Notes: generated by a model from the letters alone, not told the origin. Shown: positions 10,040-17,939, counted from the first letter of the stretch. The stretch is 56,391 nucleotides of DNA from Hyphomicrobiales bacterium (GCA_900471485.1 UCEU01000018.1:1-56391), one strand, 5' to 3'. Made by a program: numbers and translations.

Positions 10040-11368
10040 TTATTGCGCCGGCAATGTCAGCCTCACCGCCAGCCCGCCCAGTTCGGAGCGCGACAGATCG
10101 AGCCTTCCGCCATAGGCTTCGACGATATCTGCGGAGATTGCAAGACCGAGGCCGGAGCCGAGGCCCTCGTCCCCGGACGTCATGCCGCGCTTCAGCATCA
10201 GGTCGTGCTGTTCCGGCGCGGCGCCCGGGCCGTCGTCCGAGATGGCAAGCGTAGTGTCGGTGCCGGCCCGGAAGCCCCTGAGCTCGATGCGCGAGCGTGC
10301 GAAGCGGACGGCATTGTCGAGCACGTTGCCGAGGGCTTCGGCGACATCTGCTGGGTCGGCCTGGACGGTCAGCGCGGGGTCGATATCGACGTGCCAATCG
10401 ATGCCCTTTTCGGCGGTCACGGCGCTTAGAACATTGACCAGCTTGCCTGATATGCCGAGCAGCGAGGTCGTCGCCATCTGCTCGACCCCCATGCGGGCGG
10501 CCTGCAATTGCCGGTCGGAGCGCTGGCGCACCAGTTCGATCTGCTGCAGCGCCGTGTCGCGCTTGTCGGCGGGCAGGCTTTCGGCGAGGTGGGAAAGCAC
10601 AGTCAGCGGCGTCTTCAACCCATGCGCCAGATCGCTGGCGCGGGCGCGGGCGCGCTCGACGGCGGTTTCGCGCTCGGTGAGCAAGAGATTGATCTCGCGC
10701 ACCAGCGGCGTCACTTCGGTCGGTCCGCTCAAGCCGATATGGGCGCTGCGGCCAGCGCGGATGGCGGCGACACTGTCGCGCAGCCGCGCCAGCGGCCGCA
10801 GGCCGAGCCAGCCCTGCAGGAAGGCTGCCAGCGACAACACGCCGCCGATTGCAAGCAGCATCAGGCGCAACGGCCGGTGATAGCCCTCCAGCACGCCATC
10901 CATCTCGGCCTTGGAGAAGCCCGCATAGACGGTGAAATCCCGGCGCGCCGCCCCCTCGCCCAGGCTCATCTTCCTTTCGGAGACGAGCAGCGGCCGGCCG
11001 TCCGGTCCGTCGGCCTCGCGGAAGCCGCAATAGAGATCGTCAGACAGGCTGTCGGCGGTGATCTCCTCGTCCCAGAGAGAACGCGAGCGCAGCGGCGTGG
11101 AGCCATCGCCCGGCGATATCTGCCAGTAGCGCCCACCCGCCGGCAGGTCGAAGCGGGTATCGGCGGGCTCGCCGTTCAAGGAGAGACGCCCATCCTCGAC
11201 CGAAAGGCGGGCGGCGAGAGAGTCCATCACGCCGGTCATTTCGAAGGAATACTGGTCGGCCAGATAATCGGTGAAGAGATGGCTCAAGACGAACCAGACG
11301 ATCGTCAGCGCCACGACGATGGCAACCAGGGCGCCGGCGGCCAGCCGGAAACGAAGCGAACCCATCAT
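10040..11368 (-). CDS. Sensor histidine kinase (PhoQ/OmpR-partner type)
   Basis: A 442-residue inner-membrane kinase. TM1 is near residues 8-30, followed by a periplasmic sensor of about 135 residues, then TM2 near 168-190 and a HAMP linker. The H box is ASDLAHGLKTPLTVLSHL. The ATP-binding domain carries NVLDNAVRFA (N box), ISDDGPG (G1) and GSGLGLAI (G2). The sensor domain has no family I recognise. It overlaps the response-regulator stop by 4 bases (ATGA). It is the last gene of the four-gene module, and the periplasmic Gly/Ser-rich proteins upstream are plausible partners or targets. Confidence 0.93.
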   Translation of the reverse strand: MMGSLRFRLAAGALVAIVVALTIVWFVLSHLFTDYLADQYSFEMTGVMDSLAARLSVEDGRLSLNGEPADTRFDLPAGGRYWQISPGDGSTPLRSRSLWDEEITADSLSDDLYCGFREADGPDGRPLLVSERKMSLGEGAARRDFTVYAGFSKAEMDGVLEGYHRPLRLMLLAIGGVLSLAAFLQGWLGLRPLARLRDSVAAIRAGRSAHIGLSGPTEVTPLVREINLLLTERETAVERARARASDLAHGLKTPLTVLSHLAESLPADKRDTALQQIELVRQRSDRQLQAARMGVEQMATTSLLGISGKLVNVLSAVTAEKGIDWHVDIDPALTVQADPADVAEALGNVLDNAVRFARSRIELRGFRAGTDTTLAISDDGPGAAPEQHDLMLKRGMTSGDEGLGSGLGLAISADIVEAYGGRLDLSRSELGGLAVRLTLPAQ

Positions 11369-12033
11369 CCCTCGCGGCGCTCCGGCAGGACATAGCCGAA
11401 GCCGCGACGCGTCTCGATGGCATCGCTGCCGGTCTTCTTTCGCAGCCGCGCAACCATCGCTTCCACCGCGTTCTTGGCGGCGTCGTCGTCGCGGCCCTGG
11501 ACCTGGCTTGCCAACTCGGCGGAGGTCAAAACCGCGCCTGGGCGGGCTATGAAGAGCGCCAGCATGCGGTATTCGAGCGGGCTCAGATCGAGCTCGCGAC
11601 CATCAAAGGTGACGCGGCGGGCGGTTTCATCCAGCGTGAAGCGGTTGGCGGATTTGACGCGCGCGCCGCCGAGCCCGGAGCGGCGCAGCAGGGCGCGCAG
11701 GCGGGCGATCAGTTCCTCGGTGCGAAAGGGTTTCGGCAGGTAGTCGTCGGCGCCGGCATCGAATCCATCCACGCGCTCCATCCATGATCCGCGCGCCGTC
11801 AGCACCAGAACGGGCGTCTCGACGCCGGCCAAGCGCCAGCGCTTCAGGATCGACAGGCCGTCCATGCCGGGAAGGCCGAGATCGAGGATGATCGCGGAGA
11901 AAACGCCGGTCTCGCCCTCCTCCCAGACTTCCGGCCCGGTCGATAGCACGTCCACCCGGTAGCCTTCGCGCGCCAGCGTCTCGACCACATGGCCGGCAAT
12001 ATTGGCGTCGTCCTCCCCCAGCAATATCCGCAT
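11365..12033 (-). CDS. OmpR-family response regulator
   Basis: A 222-residue regulator. The receiver domain spans about residues 1-115, with acidic pair ED-D at 7-9, phospho-acceptor Asp51 in AIILDLGLPGMDG and Lys in DDYLPKPFR. The C-terminal winged helix (about 125-220) contains LDLSPLEYRMLALFIARPGAVLTSAELASQV. It begins 3 bp after the PepSY-like gene stop and overlaps the kinase by 4 bp, so the genes are translationally coupled. Proteins of this class bind direct repeats with 11-bp period, and such repeats lie at 13370-13387 upstream of the operon, suggesting autoregulation. Confidence 0.95.
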   Translation of the reverse strand: MRILLGEDDANIAGHVVETLAREGYRVDVLSTGPEVWEEGETGVFSAIILDLGLPGMDGLSILKRWRLAGVETPVLVLTARGSWMERVDGFDAGADDYLPKPFRTEELIARLRALLRRSGLGGARVKSANRFTLDETARRVTFDGRELDLSPLEYRMLALFIARPGAVLTSAELASQVQGRDDDAAKNAVEAMVARLRKKTGSDAIETRRGFGYVLPERREG

Positions 12034-12036
12034 CGG

Positions 12037-12591
12037 TCAGGAGCCTCCCAGCAACGCGCCGTTGCGGGCGTCGATGCGCAGCGTCCTGATGGTGCCGGCG
12101 CTGTCCCTGAGTTTCAGCTGATAGGTATCGCTGAACATGGATCGCTTGAGCTGCACGTCGATCACCCGACCATAGCGCCTGCTGTCGACATTCTTCAGGA
12201 CACTCTTCAGCGGCAGTACCTTGCCGTCGCGCACCGCATCGCGGGCGCGGTCAGAATCCGAACCGCGGCCGCCGCGGCGATCCCCGCCACCGTCGTCATC
12301 ACCTCCGTCGCGGCCGCCGTGATCGTCTCCGCCATGGTCGTCGCCGCTGTGACCGCCGTCATCGCCGCCAGAACCAGAACCACCAGAACCGGAGCTGCCA
12401 GAGCCGGAACTGCCGGAGCCCGAACTACCGGAGTTGGAGCCGGAACCCGAGCCGCCCGAGCTGCCGCTTCCGCCGCCGGAGCCGCCGCCACCACTGCCAC
12501 CATCCTTCGCCATGGCGAGATCGCCCGTTGCCGCGAGACAGCCCGCGAGCAGCAGAAGCGACAGAAGGGAGCGGCGGCGTGTGTTCATCAT
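12037..12591 (-). CDS. Exported Gly/Ser-rich protein with PepSY-like domain
   Basis: A 184-residue protein starting MMNTRRRSLLSLLLLAGCLAATGDLAMAKDGGS. The N-terminus is a signal peptide with either a lipobox (LLAGC) or a signal-peptidase-I site (AMA|KD). Residues about 33-110 are a low-complexity linker of GGSGSGSS and DDHGGDD runs. The last 70 residues (ARDAVRDGKVLPLKSVLKNV...RYGRVIDVQLKR...YQLKLRDSAG...LRIDARNGALLGG) match the pattern of a PepSY domain. PepSY proteins often accompany two-component systems and act in the periplasm. It is 3 bp from the response regulator and paralogous in layout to the gene upstream. Start chosen at 12591 (tandem ATG). Confidence 0.72.
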   Translation of the reverse strand: MMNTRRRSLLSLLLLAGCLAATGDLAMAKDGGSGGGGSGGGSGSSGGSGSGSNSGSSGSGSSGSGSSGSGGSGSGGDDGGHSGDDHGGDDHGGRDGGDDDGGGDRRGGRGSDSDRARDAVRDGKVLPLKSVLKNVDSRRYGRVIDVQLKRSMFSDTYQLKLRDSAGTIRTLRIDARNGALLGGS

Positions 12592-12726
12592 TGTTCCAGG
12601 CTTCCAGATTGTCGCCAGATTGAACGGTTCACGGCGGCGAGGCAAGCTTGCAAAATCCAAGAGACCCCGCCGCATCGCGACGAGGTCTCTTTCTTCCGCG
12701 GGGCGGACGGAAGATCCCCCGCACGG

Positions 12727-13299
12727 TTATTGTGCGGTGGCGGGGATGATGTCGACGCTGTCGATCGCGCCGGGAATGCGACGCGCGTCCGATCCGTGGA
12801 CCTTGGCGGTGACCACGCGCACGCCATGCTCGCGCTCGACCTCGATCTCCAGTACCCGGCCGAGCTGATCCTTTGCGACAAGCGATCCATCGAGCAGGCC
12901 GCGCAGGCTGGTTTCCGAAACCGTGAGCGTCACCTCCGGCCGGGCGGCGCGATCGCCGTTGCGACCGCGGTGCTGGCCGGGATTGTCGTCGTTGAGGTCG
13001 TGGTTGGGGCCATCGTCCTGGCCGCGTCCGCGGCCGTGGTCGTCTCCGCCGCGATCATCATTGCCGCCGCGCCCGCCACCATGATCGTCGCTGCCGCCGC
13101 TGTGGCTGGAACCAGAGCCGGAACCTCCGCTGCCCGAGGAGCCGCCGCCGGAGGAACCACCGCCATCGTCGCTGCCGCCGCGCGCCAGGGCTGTCGCGTC
13201 CCAGCCTTGCGGGCCGAATGATTGCACGACCGGGATCGCCGCCGTAACCGCCAATGCGGCGACGGATGCGAGCGCCATGCGCTTGATATCGATTGCCAT
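12727..13299 (-). CDS. Exported Gly/Ser-rich protein, paralogue-like, first gene of TCS operon
   Basis: A 190-residue protein starting MAIDIKRMALASVAALAVTAAIPV, a membrane-targeting or signal segment. A linker follows (about residues 50-120) of GGGSSGGGSSGSGG, GGNDDRGGDD and QHRGRNGDR. The C-terminal 70 residues (LTVSETSLRGLLDGSLVAKDQLGRVLEIEVER...VVTAKVHGSDARRIPG) look like a divergent counterpart of the PepSY-like domain of the next gene; only the GRVLEIEVER segment aligns by eye. The start at 13299 has GGGAGAGAAGAG upstream. Same strand and adjacent to the PepSY-like gene (135-bp gap). Function unknown. Asp/His-rich stretches could bind metal, which is speculative. Confidence 0.65.
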   Translation of the reverse strand: MAIDIKRMALASVAALAVTAAIPVVQSFGPQGWDATALARGGSDDGGGSSGGGSSGSGGSGSGSSHSGGSDDHGGGRGGNDDRGGDDHGRGRGQDDGPNHDLNDDNPGQHRGRNGDRAARPEVTLTVSETSLRGLLDGSLVAKDQLGRVLEIEVEREHGVRVVTAKVHGSDARRIPGAIDSVDIIPATAQ

Positions 13300-13347
13300 C
13301 TCTTCTCTCCCACTGATCCTTCGATGCGGAGAGAATGGCATGCGCCG

Positions 13348-13387
13348 GCTGACAGCTCGTTGAGCCCGACTGTCAGCGTCCTGTCAG
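13348..13387 (-). promoter_or_regulatory. Candidate operator with 11-bp-period direct repeats
   Basis: CTGTCAG occurs at 13370-13376 and again at 13381-13387, exactly 11 bp apart. A third, inverted copy GCTGACAGC is at 13348-13356. OmpR/PhoB-class regulators bind tandem half-sites with this period. The site lies 49-88 bp upstream of the first module gene, so it may be bound by the regulator encoded in the operon. Confidence 0.55.
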
Positions 13388-13416
13388 GTTGACGGCGAAG
13401 AAAGGCCCGAAAATAC

Positions 13417-13442
13417 AAAAGCCGCCCTTACGGACGGCTTTG
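13417..13442 (-). terminator. Rho-independent terminator of infC
   Basis: On the minus strand AAAGCCGTCC, loop GTAA and GGGCGGCTTTT (one G-U pair) form a stem with a short T run. It is 22 bp past the infC stop and separates infC from the two-component module. Confidence 0.85.
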
Positions 13443-13464
13443 ATACGAACGGTGGCGACGCGCC

Positions 13465-14001
13465 TTACTTCGGCGCGAGCACCATCATCATCTGGCGACC
13501 TTCGAGCTTGGGCTCGGCTTCGACCTTGGCAAACTCCAGCGTGTCGGCCTTGACCTGCTGCAGGAGCTTCATGCCGAGTTCCTGGTGAGCCATTTCACGG
13601 CCGCGGAACTTCAGGGTCACCTTGACCTTGTCGCCTTCTTCGAAGAAGCGGCCCATGGCCTTCATCTTCACGTCGTAGTCATGCGTGTCGATATTCGGAC
13701 GCATCTTGATTTCTTTGACTTCGACGATTTTCTGCTTCTTGCGCGCCTCGGCGGCCTTCTTCTGGTTGGCGTATTTCAGCTTGCCCAGATCGAGGATCTT
13801 GCACACAGGCGGTTCGGCATTGGGGGAAATTTCCACCAGGTCGAGACCGGCTTCCTCAGCCATCTTCAGTGCCTGGTCGGTGGGCACGACACCCAAATTC
13901 TGTCCTTCAGCATCAATCAGCTGAACCTTGGGAATGCGAATTTCCCGGTTCGAGCGCGGCCCTTCCTTTACGGGCGCGTCGTTTTTAAACGGTCTGCGAA
14001 T
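13465..14001 (-). CDS. infC: Translation initiation factor IF-3, ATT start
   Basis: A 178-residue IF-3. The N-terminal domain ([32 protein letters not shown]) is joined by the Lys-rich linker [22 protein letters not shown] to the C-terminal domain ending [13 protein letters not shown]. It binds the 30S subunit and checks start codons. The best start is ATT at 14001-13999: it follows GAGGAG with a 9-base spacer, and the conserved RRPFK N-terminus begins right after it. The frame is open upstream to an ATG at 14052, but those 17 residues ([17 protein letters not shown]) look like leader. Rare-start infC is the classical basis of IF-3 autoregulation. Confidence 0.95.
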   Translation of the reverse strand: MRRPFKNDAPVKEGPRSNREIRIPKVQLIDAEGQNLGVVPTDQALKMAEEAGLDLVEISPNAEPPVCKILDLGKLKYANQKKAAEARKKQKIVEVKEIKMRPNIDTHDYDVKMKAMGRFFEEGDKVKVTLKFRGREMAHQELGMKLLQQVKADTLEFAKVEAEPKLEGRQMMMVLAPK

Positions 14002-14177
14002 GGTCGTATTCTCCTCGCGTTGTTCAAGATCGTCGCAGCCTGGCACCTCCAATCAGGAAGTACACCGTCGTTTTGCCATCGCTGCAGCGGAGTCAGTAAC
14101 ATGCTTTAGCGGAAAAATCACCTGCTGTCAGCCTGTCAAGAATCTGTTTTATAGGGCCAAGCAACTGGAGTCAGGTC

Positions 14178-14990
14178 ATGTCCGAAGCAATTTCCGCCCA
14201 TAATCACCAAATCCTTAGCGTCGGCGACGGCGATGAGGCACGCGACATCGCTTATATGGTGCGCGAGCGCGCGGCGGACAATAGCGGGCCGGCGCTGGTG
14301 TGGCTCTCCGGCTACCGATCGGACATGGCGGGCACCAAGGCGGTCGAGCTCGATGCGTTGGCGGAGCAGAGCGGCCTCGCCTCGATCCGCTTCGATTACT
14401 CCGGTCACGGCATCTCCGGCGGCAAGTTCACCGACGGGACGATCTCGCGCTGGCTGGAAGAGGCGCTCGCAGTCATCCTGCACGTGGCACCGGAGCGCGT
14501 GGTGCTGGTGGGTTCATCGATGGGCGGCTGGATCGCGCTCCGGCTGGCGCAGGAACTCGCCAGGCGCGCAGATGCGCCGAAACTCGAGGGCATGGTGCTG
14601 ATCGCGCCGGCACCCGATTTCACCTCCGTGCTGATCGAGCCGCACCTCACTAAGAAGGAGCGCGCCTCGCTGGAGGAGAAGGGCTATTTCGAGGAGAAAT
14701 CCGAATACAGCCCGGAGCCCAACATCTATACCCGCGCGCTGATCGAGGACGGACGCGACAACAGCGTGCTCAAGGGCATCATCGAGACCGGCTGCCCCGT
14801 TCATATCCTGCAGGGCATGAAGGACGCCGACGTTCCCTACAGCCATGCGATGACGCTCGTGGAGCACCTGCCGGCCGACGACGTGGTGCTGACCTTCGTG
14901 CGCGATGGCGACCATCGGCTGTCGCGACCGCAGGACATCGAGCGGATGCTGAACGCCGTCAAGGGTCTTGTGCACAGCCAAAAGGCGTAG
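14178..14990 (+). CDS. Alpha/beta hydrolase (ABHD10-like)
   Basis: A 270-residue serine hydrolase. LVWLSGYRSDM forms the oxyanion region. The nucleophile elbow is VLVGSSMGGWIALRL (Ser near 114). The acid is probably Asp in MKDADVPYSH and the catalytic His is in FVRDGDHRLSRPQD. No signal peptide, so cytoplasmic. The sequence resembles the group that includes mitochondrial ABHD10 and bacterial carboxylesterase or thioesterase relatives; the substrate is unknown. It is divergent from infC across a 176-bp region. The start MSEAISAHNHQ is taken from the ATG at 14178. Confidence 0.88.
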   Translation: MSEAISAHNHQILSVGDGDEARDIAYMVRERAADNSGPALVWLSGYRSDMAGTKAVELDALAEQSGLASIRFDYSGHGISGGKFTDGTISRWLEEALAVILHVAPERVVLVGSSMGGWIALRLAQELARRADAPKLEGMVLIAPAPDFTSVLIEPHLTKKERASLEEKGYFEEKSEYSPEPNIYTRALIEDGRDNSVLKGIIETGCPVHILQGMKDADVPYSHAMTLVEHLPADDVVLTFVRDGDHRLSRPQDIERMLNAVKGLVHSQKA

Positions 14991-15043
14991 GCTGCGGCTG
15001 CCGGCACTTGAATCCGTTCGTACGCTCTAATGCATTGTTTTTT

Positions 15044-15072
15044 CTCCCGAAAGCGCTGGCCTCTTTCGGGAG
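15044..15072. repeat. Perfect 10-bp inverted repeat in intergenic space
   Basis: Arms CTCCCGAAAG (15044-15053) and CTTTCGGGAG (15063-15072). There is no T run after either orientation, so it is not a standard terminator. The preceding TCTAATGCATTG resembles the CTAATGCAT edge of the palindrome at 52151, suggesting a degenerate rhizobial intergenic repeat. Confidence 0.55.
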
Positions 15073-15210
15073 GCAGGTTCCAGGATGTGCCAATTCCTAA
15101 CGGATTTTAACCATATTGACCGGTAGCAGCCGCCCCCTCAGAAGTAACGATTGACTCGCCAAGGCCCTCTCCGTTAACTTTTCGTTAACAAATGCAAGGG
15201 CGATGCAAGG

Positions 15211-15825
15211 GTGAGCGGCGTGCGGATCAAGGGTTTCCTGGTGGCCATTATGGCCACGTGTGCGATGTCTACGGCCGCCATACCGGCCCCCACTTCCAAT
15301 ACCACAGCTTCCATGGTCACCGGCGCCGCCACGTCGCAGCCGATCGGCCACTACGATTTCTGCCAGACGCATCGTGAGGAATGCGGCGCCAACCGCAACA
15401 CCGCGGTCATAGACATGACCGACGCGAAATGGGCGCTGGTGCGTTCCGTCAACTCGACGGTCAACAACACCATCACGCCGATGACCGACAAGGAAATCTA
15501 CGGCAAGGACGAGGTCTGGGCCTATCCGACGACCGCCGGCGACTGCGAGGACTTCGCGCTTCTGAAGCGTCGTATCCTGATCCAGCGCGGCTTTTCGCCG
15601 GCCAACCTCCTGATGACTGTTGTACGCAAGCCCGACGGCGAAGGCCATGCGATCCTGACGCTGCGCACCACCGACGGCGACTTCGTGCTCGACAACCTGG
15701 CGAGCAACGTCAAGCCCTGGTACGAGACGCCCTATTCCTTCATCAAGCGCCAGTCGAGCTACAATGCCGGCCGCTGGGTCACCATCGAGAACGGCCGCGA
15801 CGTTCTGGTCGGCGCGCTGAAGTAA
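15211..15825 (+). CDS. Transglutaminase-like cysteine proteinase (BTLCP)
   Basis: A 204-residue exported protein of the BTLCP family (DUF920). A signal peptide (GFLVAIMATCAMSTAAIPA) precedes a transglutaminase-like domain. The presumed triad is Cys112 (TTAGDCEDFALLKR), His146 (GEGHAILTL) and Asp161 (FVLDNL). It starts with GTG at 15211. A second in-frame GTG at 15220 is better spaced (9 bases) from AAGG and would remove three residues. The family is abundant in alphaproteobacteria; in other bacteria related LapG-type proteins cut surface adhesins, and here a periplasmic proteolytic role is inferred only. Confidence 0.88.
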   Translation: MSGVRIKGFLVAIMATCAMSTAAIPAPTSNTTASMVTGAATSQPIGHYDFCQTHREECGANRNTAVIDMTDAKWALVRSVNSTVNNTITPMTDKEIYGKDEVWAYPTTAGDCEDFALLKRRILIQRGFSPANLLMTVVRKPDGEGHAILTLRTTDGDFVLDNLASNVKPWYETPYSFIKRQSSYNAGRWVTIENGRDVLVGALK

Positions 15826-15884
15826 GACTATCGAAAACCGAGATGTTCAATGGCCGGCGCGATGCCGGCCATTTTCGTTCGTGC

Positions 15885-16868
15885 TCAGCCGTTGCCGATC
15901 AATATGCCGGCACCGAGCACGAGGCCGCCGCCGAGCACCACCTGAAAGGCGGCGCGCAGGAAGGGCGTTTCCATGTACTTGTTCTGGATGAAGGCGATGG
16001 TCCAGAGCTCGAGAATGGCGATCAGCACCGCCAGCGTCGTTGCCGTCCAGAAATTCGGAATGAGATAAGGCAGGGTGTGGCCGAGGCCGCCGAGCGCCGT
16101 CATGACGCCGCAGGCGATGCCGCGCTTGATCGGCGAGCCGCGGCCGGAGATCTTGCCGTCGTCGTGGGCGGCCTCGGTGAAGCCCATGGAGATGCCGGCG
16201 CCGACGGAAGCCGACATGCCGACCAGGAAGGTCTGCCAGGTGTCCTGCGTGGCGAAGGCGGCGGCGAAGATCGGCGCCAGCGTCGAGACCGAGCCGTCCA
16301 TCAGGCCAGCGAGGCCCGGCTGCACATAGGTCAGCACCAGCTGCCGCCGCGCCGCCTTGTCTTCGTCGCCCTTCACCTCAGCCGGCGCGTGCTTTTCGCC
16401 AAGCATGTGGGCGATATCGCTGTGGCCCTGCTCGGCAAGCGCCAGATCGCCCAACAACTGGCGGGTGCTGGCATCACTGACGCGGCGGGCGGCCTCGACA
16501 TAGAAGCGATAGGCCTGCTCCTCCATCGCCTCGGCGTCGGCGCGGATCCTGTCCAGCGACAGGTTGCGGCGCAGCCAGTTCGGCTTGCGCTCATAGAAGC
16601 CGTGCACGTGCTCGCGGCGGATCAGCGTGATGCGTTCGCCGAAGCGCTGGCGGTAAATCTCGATCAGCGACTTGCGATGCGTGCTCTCGACCTCGGCCAT
16701 ATCCTCGAACACCTTGGCGGAGGCTGGATAATCGGCGCGCAGCATATCCGCATAGGCGAGATAGATGCGGGCATCGTCCTCTTCCGAGCCGATTGCCAGC
16801 GCGAGGATTTCCTGTTCGGACAATGAATCAAAAGAACGTTTTGACGGATGAAACAATCTTGCCAGCAT
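15885..16868 (-). CDS. mbfA: Membrane-bound ferritin MbfA (ferritin-VIT1 fusion)
   Basis: A 327-residue protein. The N-terminal erythrin/ferritin-like domain (about 1-165) has Glu/His ligands in SEEDDARIYLAYADML, MAEVESTHRKSLIEIY, MEEQAYRFYVEAAR and LALAEQGHSDIAH. The C-terminal VIT1/CCC1-like membrane domain (about 180-327) includes VQPGLAGLMDGSVSTLAPIFAAAF and MGFTEAAHDD. In Agrobacterium and Bradyrhizobium MbfA exports iron and protects against iron and acid/peroxide stress. The ATG at 16868 is used because homology begins there. A perfect Irr-type palindrome lies 13 bp upstream, so Irr repression under iron limitation is expected. Confidence 0.93.
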   Translation of the reverse strand: MLARLFHPSKRSFDSLSEQEILALAIGSEEDDARIYLAYADMLRADYPASAKVFEDMAEVESTHRKSLIEIYRQRFGERITLIRREHVHGFYERKPNWLRRNLSLDRIRADAEAMEEQAYRFYVEAARRVSDASTRQLLGDLALAEQGHSDIAHMLGEKHAPAEVKGDEDKAARRQLVLTYVQPGLAGLMDGSVSTLAPIFAAAFATQDTWQTFLVGMSASVGAGISMGFTEAAHDDGKISGRGSPIKRGIACGVMTALGGLGHTLPYLIPNFWTATTLAVLIAILELWTIAFIQNKYMETPFLRAAFQVVLGGGLVLGAGILIGNG

Positions 16869-16880
16869 GGCGGCCTCGCT

Positions 16881-16899
16881 TTTTAGAATAATTCTAAAA
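16881..16899 (-). promoter_or_regulatory. Irr iron-control element (ICE-like box) of mbfA
   Basis: TTTTAGAATAATTCTAAAA is a perfect 9-1-9 palindrome 12 bp before the mbfA ATG. It matches the remembered TTTAGAA-N-TTCTAAA core of rhizobial ICE sequences bound by Irr. Its position over the promoter or leader fits repression. Confidence 0.85.
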
Positions 16900-17119
16900 A
16901 TAGAGAGCGCGATCCGGCAGGTCAAGGCTGACGACGATCGAATTCGCTGACGGCATCGACAAATCGCGGGCCATGAATGCGAGCGAGCGGGGAAACATGC
17001 GATAGCACAACCCTACGTCACTACCGCCCTTAACTGGCATAGCCGACGGCACGCACGCAGAAGTCTGCACACCCCCGGAAGAGGTAGGGTTTCGCCCCAA
17101 AACTGGGTAGATAATCAGG

Positions 17120-17132
17120 TTGAATTTTTCAA
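17120..17132 (+). promoter_or_regulatory. Small palindrome in XRE-regulator promoter
   Basis: TTGAATTTTTCAA (5-3-5 palindrome) is followed at about 17148 by TTGAAAA, giving repeated TTGAA/TTCAA half-sites 70-90 bp before the XRE gene. A possible autoregulatory operator. The rest of the 16900-17205 spacer shows no gene. Confidence 0.35.
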
Positions 17133-17205
17133 CTCGCCGATTGAGATATTTGAAAAGGCGGGCATAGTAATAAGTGCTATTTATTGCGCATGAGGGAACG
17201 TCAAA

Positions 17206-17562
17206 GTGCCAGATCCAGTGGATATCATCGTCGGCAGGAATGTGCGCGCGATTCGCTCGAAGCGCCGCATTTCGCAGCTCGAGCTCGGCGACGCATTGGG
17301 GCTGACGTTCCAGCAGATCCAGAAATACGAGAAGGGCACCAATCGCGTCTCGGCCAGCAAGCTGCACCAGATCGCGATGTTCCTGGGCGTCGATATCTCC
17401 TCCCTGTTCGAGGGTGCGGAGACGCCCGACGGCGCGGCGCGCCCCGGGCTGAGCGCCGAGGCCTATGAGTTCGCCGTGCACTACGACAAGCTGCCGTCGG
17501 CCGCCGGCAAGGAGGCCGTCAAGGTCATCCTGACCCTGATGAACGGCGAGGCCTACGCCTGA
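17206..17562 (+). CDS. XRE-family helix-turn-helix regulator
   Basis: A 118-residue regulator starting with GTG at 17206 (GAGGGA 8 bases upstream). The Cro/CI-type domain covers residues about 5-68: IIVGRNVRAIRSKRRISQLELGDALGLTFQQIQKYE, then GTNRVSASKLHQIAMFLGVDI. The C-terminal 45 residues (AYEFAVHYDKLPSAAGKEAVKVILTLMNG) form a short helical tail of the kind found in rhizobial PraR-like and phage-repressor-like proteins. The GLTFQQIQKYEKG recognition region is typical of the alphaproteobacterial group. Targets unknown. Confidence 0.88.
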   Translation: MPDPVDIIVGRNVRAIRSKRRISQLELGDALGLTFQQIQKYEKGTNRVSASKLHQIAMFLGVDISSLFEGAETPDGAARPGLSAEAYEFAVHYDKLPSAAGKEAVKVILTLMNGEAYA

Positions 17563-17585
17563 CCGTCCACTAGGACATCGCGGCT

Positions 17586-17798
17586 TTAATGGATTTCGCT
17601 GGCGTGGAGCGCGACCAGGAGGTCGTCCTGGGTCTGGTGCCCGGCGTGGTACAGATCGATCGCCATGTTCGCCACGGACAATCCCTGCTGGCTGCGGAGC
17701 TTGATATTGCGCTCGGCGCACCAGGCATAAACGGCGCCTGCCAGTACATCGACATCATCAGACTGCATTGACAAGGCGTCTGCTACCATCATGGACAT
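17586..17798 (-). CDS. Small hypothetical protein (70 aa)
   Basis: A 70-residue protein starting MSMMVADALSMQSDDVDVLAGAVYAWCAERNIKL and ending HAGHQTQDDLLVALHASEIH. GAAAGGGGCA directly upstream is a good ribosome site and supports a real gene. There are no signal or membrane segments. It appears alpha-helical with one Cys. Not recognised. It is convergent with the XRE gene (23 bp between stops). Confidence 0.6.
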   Translation of the reverse strand: MSMMVADALSMQSDDVDVLAGAVYAWCAERNIKLRSQQGLSVANMAIDLYHAGHQTQDDLLVALHASEIH

Positions 17799-17939
17799 TG
17801 CCCCTTTCTCGCGGTGGTCATTCCCCGGGATCATAATGCGTATTTTTCGTGTTGCTGAAAAGCGGGATCGCGGGGCTGCGTTAACGCAAGACGGATGCCG
17901 CAAACGCCCTGTTTCATTTTGATGCAGAAAGGCCGGATT

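Noticed and set aside
12930..13418. Ala/Pro/Thr-rich frames overlapping the Gly/Ser-rich proteins
   Set aside because: Alternate-frame reading of GGC/AGC-rich repeats; the signal peptide and C-terminal domain support the chosen frame.
15381..16826. 481-residue plus-strand frame across BTLCP and mbfA
   Set aside because: Runs through two well-supported genes in wrong frames; composition Arg/His/Gly-rich.
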